Below, one piece after another: positions 1-7,400 of a stretch of DNA of 12,078 nt. A program made the position numbers and the translations under genes. The stretch is from Atopobium sp. UBA6362 (GTDB taxonomy: Bacteria; Actinomycetota; Coriobacteriia; Coriobacteriales; Atopobiaceae): the NCBI GenBank assembly GCA_002440065.1, contig DJRK01000149.1, positions 8,225-20,302 on the forward strand, in the 5' to 3' direction. The stretch's first letter is position 1, and every line of letters starts with the position of its first letter. The notes below the pieces were generated by a model that ran no database searches, had not been told where the DNA came from, and was given only the letters and a program-made list of their open reading frames with translations.

Positions 1-1103
1 TAGCCGAGGTGCTTGATGAGGGCGACGAGGTCGGCGTCCTCCATCTCCTTCCAGATGCGGTCGTAGCCGAGCAGGCAGCCGTACACGGCCAGGCAGGTGT
101 GCAGCGGGTTCAGGCAGGCCGTGACCTTCATGGTGTCGGCCTTCTCGGCCGTGTCGCGGTCCGTGAGGATGACGCCGCCCTCATCGAGCGCGGGACGACC
201 GTTGGGGAAGGAGTCCTCGATGACGAGGTAATGGGCCTCCTCGGTGTTCGCGAAGCCCGCGAAAGCCGGGCCGGACTCGGACTTGGTGATCTGCAGGTCG
301 TCGAAACCCTGCTTGACGAGGGCGTCCTCGGTCTCGGGCGAGGGGTTGGGGGTGATGCGGTCAATCATGGACCACGGGAAGCTCACGCGAGCCTCGTCGG
401 AGACGTAGTCGACGAAGCCCTGCGGCACGAGGCCGTTGGCGAGCCAGCCGTTGGCAACGGTGAGGACGGCGTCGCGGAAACGGCGACCGTTCTGGGAGAA
501 GTTGTCGGTGGAAACCATGGCGATCGGCGCGGCGCCGGCCTGATAGCGCTCAAGGAGCAGCTCGGTGACGATGCCCATCGTGCTGGTCGCGGCCGAGGGG
601 CCCTCGGCAAGCTCCTTGGCGACGAACGGGAAGAGCTCGCCGGCGGCGTTGTGCAGCCCGTAGCCCTTCTCGGTGATCGTGAAGGTGACGAGCTGGAGCT
701 CCGGGCTGCGGAAGTAGGCCTTGGCGCGCTCAAAGTCCTCGGGCCGCTGGGAGTTGGCGAACACGGCGTCGGCGGTGGAGGCCAGCACGCGCTCGTCGAG
801 CGTGCCGTCGGACTTCATGACGACCTCAAGTGAGTCGCAGCCGTAGGGCTTGTAGACGTTGTCGATGGTGAAGGGGCTGAACGTCTCGGCGACGACGACG
901 CCTCGATCGAGCAGGCCCTTGTTCGCCAGGCGCTGGGCAATCTCGGCGTGGAAGGCGCGATAGAGGTTGCCGCCGCCGAAGTGCATCCAGACGGGCTGTT
1001 TTCTACCCGCCTCCTTGAGGGCCTCGGCGTCGTAGGCCGGCAGCTCGACCCCGGCCTTCGTGAACTCGTCTTTCTGGTTCCGCCAGTTCTTGAGAGACAG
1101 CAT
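1..1103 (-). CDS. Mannitol dehydrogenase-family oxidoreductase, fructuronate reductase-like (3' end missing)
   Basis: About 367 codons are present; the C-terminal end lies beyond the left edge. ATG at 1103-1101 follows AAAGGAG by 7 nt. Seen: an N-terminal nucleotide-binding motif HFGGGNLYRAF (about residues 41-51), then STDNFSQNGRRF, FPWSMIDRITPNPSPETED, and MKVTACLNPLHT near residue 340, which carries the Lys and the Asn/His expected of the active site. These are hallmarks of the polyol-specific long-chain dehydrogenases (Rossmann domain plus helical C-terminal domain), which include mannitol 2-dehydrogenase, tagaturonate reductase and fructuronate reductase (UxuB). Such enzymes interconvert a keto-sugar or keto-acid and a polyol or aldonate with NAD(P)H in the cytosol. 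The NPLH form resembles UxuB/YjmI-type members, and the UxuR-like operator in its promoter agrees with hexuronate use, but substrate is inferred. Transcribed divergently from the GntR gene. Confidence 0.85.
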   Translation of the reverse strand, partial: MLSLKNWRNQKDEFTKAGVELPAYDAEALKEAGRKQPVWMHFGGGNLYRAFHAEIAQRLANKGLLDRGVVVAETFSPFTIDNVYKPYGCDSLEVVMKSDGTLDERVLASTADAVFANSQRPEDFERAKAYFRSPELQLVTFTITEKGYGLHNAAGELFPFVAKELAEGPSAATSTMGIVTELLLERYQAGAAPIAMVSTDNFSQNGRRFRDAVLTVANGWLANGLVPQGFVDYVSDEARVSFPWSMIDRITPNPSPETEDALVKQGFDDLQITKSESGPAFAGFANTEEAHYLVIEDSFPNGRPALDEGGVILTDRDTAEKADTMKVTACLNPLHTCLAVYGCLLGYDRIWKEMEDADLVALIKHLG

Positions 1104-1150
1104 CTGGGTGCTCCTTTTCTCCTTGCCACATAACTTCATTGTGAAGCATT

Positions 1151-1162
1151 CTGATATGGCAG
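1151..1162 (-). promoter_or_regulatory. Operator-like palindrome CTGATATGGCAG (UxuB-like gene)
   Basis: Imperfect palindrome matching the window-wide consensus CTGRTATRYCAG in all but one position. It lies 48 bp before the ATG and just downstream of the predicted -10, so a bound protein would block early transcription. Likely bound by the GntR protein encoded at 1422-2102 (inference). Confidence 0.6.
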
Positions 1163-1176
1163 TTACTCGATTTAGG

Positions 1177-1205
1177 AATATCGTTTAAATGACGTTTCCG
1201 GTCAA
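1177..1205 (-). promoter_or_regulatory. Predicted promoter of the UxuB-like gene
   Basis: Read on the minus strand: -35 TTGACC (1205-1200), a 17-nt spacer, then -10 GATATT (1182-1177). This is five of six matches at -35 and four of six at -10, with ideal spacing. The predicted transcription start is near 1170, about 67 nt before the start codon. Confidence 0.5.
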
Positions 1206-1226
1206 TTTCAAACTCTTACTTATCTT

Positions 1227-1254
1227 TAAACGGTAATAAATCTTCTGTAAACGG
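1227..1254 (-). promoter_or_regulatory. Direct repeat TAAACGG-N14-TAAACGG
   Basis: Two exact 7-bp copies (1227-1233 and 1248-1254) start 21 bp apart, two helical turns. The pair sits just upstream of the predicted -35 of the UxuB-like gene (1200-1205). Identical half-sites with identical spacing recur at 7884-7911 before GH3-1. The geometry resembles AraC-family activator sites, but the binding protein is unknown. It could also serve the divergent gntR gene. Confidence 0.55.
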
Positions 1255-1312
1255 CATAATATAGATAGCATCAGCAAGTCTCTGTTTGTTTTATGGTCCC
1301 TGCAGCCTATAG

Positions 1313-1346
1313 TTGATATGTCAGAATCTTAATTTTGATATGTCAG
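1313..1346 (+). promoter_or_regulatory. Two direct copies of TTGATATGTCAG (gntR promoter)
   Basis: Exact copies at 1313-1324 and 1335-1346, starting 22 bp apart, each 11 of 12 to CTGATATGTCAG. Identity extends one base further (A) in both. They lie 76-109 bp before the gntR ATG in what should be its promoter, which suggests autoregulation by the GntR protein. A TTGATA at either copy could act as a -35 box. Confidence 0.55.
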
Positions 1347-1347
1347 A

Positions 1348-1367
1348 TAAACCTGAGATTAGGTTTA
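1348..1367. repeat. Perfect inverted repeat TAAACCT-N6-AGGTTTA
   Basis: Seven-base arms (1348-1354 and 1361-1367) around GAGATT. It begins right after the second TTGATATGTCAG copy, 55 bp before the gntR start. There is no following U-tract and the arms are AT-rich, so a protein-binding site is more likely than a terminator. Its ligand is unknown. Confidence 0.45.
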
Positions 1368-1421
1368 TAGCCCGACTATCTGACACTGAACCGCCCACGA
1401 ACGTCCGATCTAAGGACCCGT

Positions 1422-2102
1422 ATGCAACAAGACCCAGAGAACCTCCAGCAGGCCGCCTATGAGCGCATCCGCGAATCGGTGCTCTATGCCCGCTTCGTCC
1501 CCGGTGAGCGGCTCCAGTTCAAGAACCTCTGCGAGACGCTTGGGCTCGGCAGGACCCCGGTCCGCGAGGCGCTCCTTCGCCTCCAGCAAGAAGGGCTCGT
1601 GCGCACGATTCCGCGCAGCGGGACGTACGCGTCCCGCATAGACCTGCGGGCGGCCGAGTGCAGCCGCTTCGTGCGCGAGCACCTGGAATGCGAGGTTTGC
1701 GTCGAGTGCTGCGCCCTGGCCGACCAGCAAGGGCTCGAGAAGCTCGAGGGCGTCATCGGCGAGCAGGAGCGTTCGTTGCGGGGCGAGGACCGCTTGGCAT
1801 TCTTCCTAGGCGACAACGAGTTCCACAAGACCCTATTCGACGTCGCCGGACGTCCAAGGGTATGGGAGTGGATCTGCTCGATGAGCATCGACCTCGACCG
1901 GTACCGTTGGCTGCGCGTACAGACGGAGGAGCTGTCTCACGGCACGATCGTCGAGCAGCACAAGAAGATGCTCGACGCGATTCGCGCGCGGGACACCGGG
2001 GAGGCCCGTTACCTTGCGTCGCTGCACCTACACATGATGTTCGACGACAAGGCGCTGGTCATCAAGAGCTACCCGCAGTACTTCGACTCCGAGGACGCGT
2101 AG
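1422..2102 (+). CDS. GntR-family transcriptional regulator, FadR/FCD subfamily (UxuR/ExuR-like)
   Basis: 226 aa, usual size for the subfamily. ATG at 1422 has AAGGA 5 nt upstream. N-terminal winged helix-turn-helix (about residues 8-75) shows the hallmark LGRTPVREALLRLQQEGLV and PRSGTYAS. The C-terminal all-helical FCD domain (about 80-210) keeps the metal-site pattern: Asp131 and His135 (DNEFH), His180 (EQHKKMLDAI) and His202 (LHLHM). Such proteins bind short palindromes as dimers and release DNA on binding a small acid or sugar acid. UxuR, ExuR, LldR and FadR are relatives. The TGGTATAYCA-like palindromes in front of the neighbouring operons fit its family, so it is probably the local repressor. 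Odd: a cysteine patch C90, C93, C96, C97 in the first FCD helix. The effector is not determined by sequence. Confidence 0.92.
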   Translation: MQQDPENLQQAAYERIRESVLYARFVPGERLQFKNLCETLGLGRTPVREALLRLQQEGLVRTIPRSGTYASRIDLRAAECSRFVREHLECEVCVECCALADQQGLEKLEGVIGEQERSLRGEDRLAFFLGDNEFHKTLFDVAGRPRVWEWICSMSIDLDRYRWLRVQTEELSHGTIVEQHKKMLDAIRARDTGEARYLASLHLHMMFDDKALVIKSYPQYFDSEDA

Positions 2103-2122
2103 CCCCCGCGGCCGCTGGAAAC

Positions 2123-2157
2123 AAGAAGGGCAGGGGCCTCGAGCCCCTGCCCTTCTT
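2123..2157. terminator. Bidirectional terminator between gntR and symporter
   Basis: Perfect 15-bp stem (2123-2137 with 2143-2157) around a 5-nt loop, 21 bp after the gntR stop and 23 bp after the symporter stop. The outer arms are AAGAAGG/CCTTCTT, so each strand ends in a pyrimidine-rich tail. It serves both convergent genes. Confidence 0.88.
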
Positions 2158-2179
2158 CGTGTGCGCGCAGCAGCCGCCG

Positions 2180-3787
2180 CTACTCCGCGCGGTACTTCTC
2201 GGGCACCTGGTCGACGGTCTGCCACTTGGCGAGCGCCTCATCGACGGTCATGCCCTTCGAGATGGCGTCCTTGCGGCATGCGTTGACGGCCTGGATCTCC
2301 TTCATGCGCGGGCCGGTGAGGGCATACCCCTTCATGGCGAGCAGGGTAAGGACCCACGCGATCATGGGGATGACGCAGAACAGTACAATCGTGAGCCAGT
2401 TCATCCCAGAGGCATAGGGGGTCGTGGTGTCGGGCAGCTGCGAGAGGCCCACGGCGAGAAGCGCGATGCCCACGACGGTGGTCGAAAGCGAGCTCACGAG
2501 CTTGTCCACGAAGGAGAAGAGCGTCCCGATGACGCCCGGGGCATAGTTGCCGGATCGGTACATCTCGTAGTCGGAGCAGTCGGCGATCATGGGGATGGCC
2601 ATGTCGGCGGTGGAGTAGTAAGCGCCGTAGCCCAGGCCGTAAAGAACGATGAAGACGACGGTGTAGACGTTGAGCGTCAAGTGGAAGCCGCCCTCGGTGC
2701 TGAAGATCGAGAGGTTGAGCGCGGGGTTGCCCGGGTTCCACATGGCCAGCAGCACAACGACGCCCAGGTAGAGCGCGAGGGCCAGGGTGGTGAAGGTCAC
2801 GAGGGTCTTCTTCTGGCCGTGTTTTTGGCTCATGCGCAGGCCGCCGATGAAGAACGGCGCCGAGAATACGTAGCCCATCACGTACATGGGCAGGTAAAGA
2901 CCGTTGTAGTTGCCCATCATGCAGCTATACAGCAGCACGCCGACCGAGGTGTTCGTGGCGACGGCGAAGGCGAACTTGGTGCCGGACGCGGCGACCATGA
3001 GTCGCTGGAGCTCCTTGTTGGACTTGAAGATCTGGACATAGTCCTTAATGGAGAGCTTGCTCCCCTCGGCGCCCTCGGAGGCGCCGCCCAGGCCCCAGTA
3101 CTCCTTCTTGTCCTTGCCGGCGATGCCTATCACGGCGAGCGCCGTGAGCGCCGCCGAGAGCACGATGACGAGCGGGATGAGGAAGTTGAAGAACGCCTCC
3201 GTGCCAAAGCCCACGTTGCCGCCCACGATGGAGGCGACGGCCATGGTGACGCCCATGCCCACGAGCGAGGCGATGGTGTTGAAGAGCGTGAAGGTCGGGC
3301 GCTGCTTGGGGTCGTTCGTGAGGCAGGTCTGGCCCGAGCGGGTGCAGGAGGTCTGGATGGAGTAGCCGACCATGAGCAGGATATAGAACACGGTGTAGGC
3401 CACATACTTGACCGCGGTCGCGTCCTCGGGGATGAGGCGCGTGCCGTAGAAGAGCAGGAGCGAGGACACGATCATCACGGCGTTGCCGAGCACCATGAAG
3501 GGGCGGAACTTGCCGAACTTGGTCTCGGTGCGGTCGATGAGCATGCCCACGACCGGGTCGATGAAAGCGTCGAGCGCGCGCGTGACGGTGACCATGGTGG
3601 TCGCGAACGCGAGCACGAGGCCCAGCACGCCGTTGGCGTAGTAGGCGATGTAGTTCATGAGCAGCACATAATACACGTTCGTCGCGCCGTTGTTGAACGG
3701 GAAGAGGACGAGCTGGTACTTCTTGGCCCTGTTGAGGGCGGAGTCCTTGGTCCCCTCCCCCGTAGGCGCCGTTGCGGCTTCCGTCAT
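2180..3787 (-). CDS. GPH-family (MelB-like) glycoside/hexuronide:cation symporter
   Basis: 535 aa, about 12 hydrophobic helices. ATG at 3787 has AAAGGA 6 nt upstream. The GPH signature DAFIDPVVGMLIDRT followed by TKFGKFRPF spans residues 73-97. Asp73 and Asp77 match the Asp pair of the cation site in E. coli MelB (D55, D59). The family (glycoside-pentoside-hexuronide:cation symporters, including MelB, UidB, XynP and YicJ) imports glycosides or uronides with Na+ or H+ at the cytoplasmic membrane. It lacks the IIA regulatory domain of LacS; the roughly 50-residue tail after the last helix is hydrophilic and unidentified. Single-gene transcript: promoter region 3788-3920, terminator 2123-2157. 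It shares the operator-like palindrome with both GH3 genes, so it probably imports their products. Substrate unknown. Confidence 0.9.
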   Translation of the reverse strand: MTEAATAPTGEGTKDSALNRAKKYQLVLFPFNNGATNVYYVLLMNYIAYYANGVLGLVLAFATTMVTVTRALDAFIDPVVGMLIDRTETKFGKFRPFMVLGNAVMIVSSLLLFYGTRLIPEDATAVKYVAYTVFYILLMVGYSIQTSCTRSGQTCLTNDPKQRPTFTLFNTIASLVGMGVTMAVASIVGGNVGFGTEAFFNFLIPLVIVLSAALTALAVIGIAGKDKKEYWGLGGASEGAEGSKLSIKDYVQIFKSNKELQRLMVAASGTKFAFAVATNTSVGVLLYSCMMGNYNGLYLPMYVMGYVFSAPFFIGGLRMSQKHGQKKTLVTFTTLALALYLGVVVLLAMWNPGNPALNLSIFSTEGGFHLTLNVYTVVFIVLYGLGYGAYYSTADMAIPMIADCSDYEMYRSGNYAPGVIGTLFSFVDKLVSSLSTTVVGIALLAVGLSQLPDTTTPYASGMNWLTIVLFCVIPMIAWVLTLLAMKGYALTGPRMKEIQAVNACRKDAISKGMTVDEALAKWQTVDQVPEKYRAE

Positions 3788-3828
3788 ACGGTTTCCTTTC
3801 TGGAGTCTATCCAGTATTGCATGTGACT

Positions 3829-3840
3829 CTAGTATATTAG
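3829..3840 (-). promoter_or_regulatory. Operator-like palindrome CTAGTATATTAG (symporter promoter)
   Basis: Matches CTGGTATATCAG except for two symmetric changes (G to A, C to T), so the palindrome is largely kept. It lies 42 bp before the ATG and overlaps a likely -10 (TAATAT on the minus strand). A weaker member of the GntR operator set, by inference. Confidence 0.45.
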
Positions 3841-3894
3841 TTGATTCGAGATTTAGCGTAAGCCAAATCAGGCCATATGGTTCTTTCCGCTCGA

Positions 3895-3918
3895 TAAACG
3901 GTTCTGAAGCAACCGTTT
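3895..3918. repeat. Inverted repeat AAACGGTT-N7-AACCGTTT
   Basis: Perfect 8-bp arms at 3896-3903 and 3911-3918. The left arm with T3895 contains the TAAACGG half-site seen as direct pairs at 1227-1254 and 7884-7911. It lies about 108 bp upstream of the symporter start, between that promoter and the terminator of the next operon. Probably a protein site. Confidence 0.45.
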
Positions 3919-3933
3919 TCGTGCGGCAACAAG

Positions 3934-3975
3934 AAGAGCCTCGCCCCGTAAGTCGGAATCGGGGACGAGGCTCTT
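3934..3975 (-). terminator. Terminator of the GH3-1/membrane-protein operon
   Basis: Arms AAGAGCCTCG plus CCCCG (3934-3948) pair with CGGGG plus CGAGGCTCTT (3960-3975): 15 bp with one bulged A at 3965 and an 11-nt loop. It begins 48 nt after the stop of the 4024-4491 gene. The minus-strand tail CTCTTCTTGTT is only moderately U-rich. Confidence 0.8.
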
Positions 3976-3994
3976 TACCGATAATGGTCAGTTA

Positions 3995-4006
3995 CTGCCA
4001 TACCAG
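3995..4006. promoter_or_regulatory. Possible operator CTGCCATACCAG downstream of the GH3-1 operon
   Basis: Matches CTGRTATRYCAG in 10 of 12 positions. It sits between the stop codon at 4024 and the terminator, 208 bp upstream of the symporter start, so it is not at a core promoter. It may be an auxiliary site for looping, or chance. Confidence 0.3.
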
Positions 4007-4023
4007 ATGAAACAACAATAGCC

Positions 4024-4491
4024 CTATGCAGCAGCCTTGTCATCCTTGAAAGCGGGCAGGAACGCCGCGATCGCGAGGACGAGGGCAGCGAGCACGAGAA
4101 GCGCGGTCGCGACGACGCTTACCTCGAAGACGCCCCAGCCGATCTTGTTCGAGGCGTTCCACGAGAACAGGCCCGAGGCGAGAATGACCCTCGCGCCGAT
4201 GACCTTCACGCCCACATGCACGAGGGCGAACACCGAGGCCGCCGAGCACAGCGTCGGGACGAGCGGGTTCACTCCGTCCCTGCCCTGGGCGAGGGCCCCC
4301 AGCACGGTCAATACGACGGCGACGGCGACGAGCGCGAGGTACAGGGGCAGGTCGGCGAGCGCGTAGTCGGCGCTCTTGGTCGAACACATCACGGTGACGA
4401 CAGCGCCCGCGATCGCGAGGACGATGCCCACGGCGTCGACGACGAGGCCGCAGCCCCGCTTCTTACCTGAGGAGAGGTTGAGGGATGCCAT
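4024..4491 (-). CDS. Small four-helix membrane protein, function unknown
   Basis: 155 aa. Four hydrophobic segments at about residues 15-36, 48-68, 78-100 and 121-147, with a Lys/Arg-rich N-terminus (KKRG) and charged C-terminus (KDDK), so both ends should be cytosolic. No catalytic motif is recognised. ATG at 4491 lies 3 bp after the GH3-1 stop (4495). Its Shine-Dalgarno AAGGAGG is formed by the last codons of GH3-1 (Lys-Glu-Ala), so translation is very likely coupled. The tight coupling suggests a partner of the membrane-anchored glycosidase, for example in membrane placement or passing on products; this is inference. The gene is followed by the terminator at 3934-3975. Confidence 0.8.
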   Translation of the reverse strand: MASLNLSSGKKRGCGLVVDAVGIVLAIAGAVVTVMCSTKSADYALADLPLYLALVAVAVVLTVLGALAQGRDGVNPLVPTLCSAASVFALVHVGVKVIGARVILASGLFSWNASNKIGWGVFEVSVVATALLVLAALVLAIAAFLPAFKDDKAAA

Positions 4492-4494
4492 CGG

Positions 4495-7400
4495 TTAAGC
4501 CTCCTTCTTCTGGCTCTTCTTGCCGGAGCGGAAAGCGAGGACGGCGAAGAGAATGGTCAGGATACCGCTCACGACCTCGACGGCGATGTAGGCGATGCGC
4601 CACCACGTGGCCTGCTGGACGACGCGGGCCGTGGAGTTGTAGCGGTTGGTGAGGTTGGACTTGGAGAGCGCGTAGAGCACGTTGTGCGCGGCCTCCTTGA
4701 CGTTCTGCTGCAGGTGCGCGTCGCCCTTGACGGTCTCCACGCCCGCGGTCAGGCCGTCGTTCTGCTTGGCGAAGATCGAGGTGCCCTCGACGCTCGTGCC
4801 GCCGTCGAAGCCGGAGATGCCGCGGGTATCCCAGCAGGTAACGCCGGAATTGAGGACGGAGCCGTACAGGTCGGTGTCGTCGTAGATGTCGGTCACGCAG
4901 TAGCCGTGGAAGCCCCACTCGTTCTTGAGGATGCCGGTGATGAGGCCGTAGGAGGAGGTGCACTCCACGGGGCCGATCTTCGAGAAGGAGGTCATGACGC
5001 CCTTCATGCCCGCGTCCTCGTCGGCTGTATCGTACTTGGTCGCCTCGAAGGCGATCTGGAACGCGCGCAGGTCACCCTCTCGGGCCTTCTGCTCGGTCAT
5101 GTAGGGAGCGACGCCGTAGCGGTTGGTCTCCTGGTCGTTGAAGGCGAAGTGCTTCGGGGAGGCGATCAGCCCCTTCTTCTCGGCGGCGACGGCGAACTCC
5201 ATGGCGGCGTTGCCGGTCAGGACGGCGTCCTCGGAGTAGTACTCGCCGTTGCGGCCGTTGTAGGCGGTGCGGTGCGTGTTCAGGCCCGGGCCCCAAAGGA
5301 TGGGGATGCCGAGAAAGAGGGCTTCCTCGCCCACGAAGTCTCCGACCTCGGCCATGAGGTCGGTGTCGAAGGACGCGGCCACGACGGGGGCGGAGGCCAG
5401 AACAGCGCCGATCCAGTTGGCGTTCGGGTCGGACTCGTCGATGGCCCAAGGAGCGTTCTTGTCCTTGGAGGCCTTGAGCGACAGGGAGATGCCGATGCCG
5501 TTGTTCTCGGTCATGTAGTCCTCGTAGGTGCCGAGGGACTTGGAGCCGGGGATGCTGGGGCCGCCGAAGGTCGCGATGTTGAGGGCCTCCTGGAGCGTGA
5601 GCTCGTCCATGGCCTGGGTCCACGCCTCATCGTCGAAGTCCTTGTCGAAGAGGTCCCAGAACTTGATGCCGGAGTCCTTGCCCCACGTGATGGAAGAGGT
5701 GTCGTCGTCGGTCTTCACGTCGTAGTAGTGGGCGTTCAGTTCATTGATGAGCTCGGAGTCCTTGAGCTCCATGGTGTCGTAGGTCTTGGGGTAGGTTCCC
5801 TCCCAGTCGGCGCGGGAGAGATAGGTGACCTCGCCCTCCTGGAAATTGTTCCAGTCGGCGTACTCGAGCTGATTGGAGATCTTCTGGCCGGTCTTGGAGA
5901 CCGAGAAGGCCGTCTTCGCGAGGAAGTTCTCGTCGATGTCCTTCTTGTATGCCTTGGAGGCGTCGGCGGCACCGGAGATCTTGCTGGAAGAGACGCCCTG
6001 GGCGGCCATCATGTTGTTCAGGGCCTCGTGGGCGCCGTTGCCGATGGCGAAGTAATAGCTGCCGGGGTCCAGGATATAGGTGCCTTTGGTGCCGTCGCCG
6101 TTATCGTAGTCGGAGTCGTAGCTCGCGATGTACTGCAGGTCGACCTTGACCTCGACCTCCTCGGAGGCACCGGGGGCGAGCTCGGAGGTCTTTCCGAAGC
6201 CGAGCAGCTGGACCGCGGACTTCTCGATGCCGCCGGCGGTGTAGGGGGCCTGGCCATAGACCTGGACGGAGGACTTGCCCGCCACGTCTCCGGTGTTGGT
6301 CACCTTCACCTTGAAGGTGGCGTAGGCCTCGGTCTCGCCGTTGTCGCCCTTCTCCACGCTGAAGACGGGGTCGCCCTCAAGCTCCTGCTTGAAGGTCGTG
6401 TAGGAGAGGCCGTAGCCGAAGCTGTACGTGACCTCGTCGTCGTAGTTCCACGCGCCCTCGCCGGCCGTGGCGCCCGCCTCGGAGGCGGCGTTGCCCTGGC
6501 CCAGGGCCGCGTCGTAGTAGCGGGTCTCGTAGTACTTGTAGCCGGTGTAGATGCCCTCGGCCTCGATGACGTATTTGCTCGAGGTATCGCCGAACTGGCC
6601 GGCGGAGCGGGTCAGGACATCGGTGTTGGCATAGGTGTAGTCGCCCATGTTCTGCGCGGCAGGGGCGGAGTCCTCGTTGACCGCGTAAGTGTCGGAAAGC
6701 GAGCCGGAGGGGTTGGCCTTGCCGGTGAGGAGGTCAGCGATGCCCAGCGTGCCGTAGGCGCCGGGGTGGCCGACCCAGAGGATGGAGGAGACGTTGGGGT
6801 CGTCCTGGAGCTCCTGGACCTCGACGGGGGTATCGGTGTTCAGCAGGACGATGACGTTCTTGGAGCACTCCTCGGCCATCTTGATGGCCTCGCGCTCGTT
6901 GTCGGTGAGCTCGAGCGGGTCGGAAGCGCCGGTGCCCTCTGCCACGGAGCCGGGCAGGTAGTCGTTCGCCTCCGCGGAAGCGCGGGCGATGGTCACGATC
7001 GCGGCGTCGCCGTACTGCTCATAGGTACTGGAAAGGTCGCCGGCAGCCTGCTCGACCTCGGAGCGGCTGGGCTCCTTGGGGTCGTAGTTCGGGGTCGCGA
7101 CCTCGTTCTCGGCGTGGTTGTAGGTCTCGTTGAGCGTGGTGTAGGCGCTCATGAGGGTCGGGTTGATGTTCAGCCCGGCGCCGTCGAAGTCGAACTCGTC
7201 GCCCGTCCAACCGCCGGAGAGCGTGGACTGGGGCGGGGTGAAGGATATCGTGGTGCTGCCGTCGGCGGCCTTATTCTGCTGCATCTTAACGGAGCGTGCG
7301 ATGGTGTTCTTGAAGTCGGTCTTGTTCTGGGAGAGCGCCTGCTCAAGGCTGATGAAGGGGCCCATGACCTTCGTGCCCATGCCGGAGCCCAGCAGCATCG

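Larger units (their letters stand above)
1104..1421. promoter_or_regulatory. Divergent control region between UxuB-like gene and gntR
   Basis: AT-rich gap of 318 bp between divergent genes, with no credible ORF. It holds a promoter for the UxuB-like gene (1177-1205), an operator-like palindrome (1151-1162), a TAAACGG direct repeat (1227-1254), two further operator-like copies (1313-1324 and 1335-1346), a perfect inverted repeat (1348-1367) and the Shine-Dalgarno AAGGA of gntR (1412-1416, 5 nt before ATG). The density of repeats suggests control of both genes. Confidence 0.75.

Noticed and set aside
9..833. 274-aa plus-strand open frame
   Set aside because: Antisense to the UxuB-like gene, which has family motifs over the same bases; the product is repetitive Val/Gly/Leu.
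1658..3826. 722-aa plus-strand open frame
   Set aside because: It overlaps gntR out of frame, runs through the terminator and is antisense to the symporter; composition is Arg/His/Glu-rich and not protein-like.
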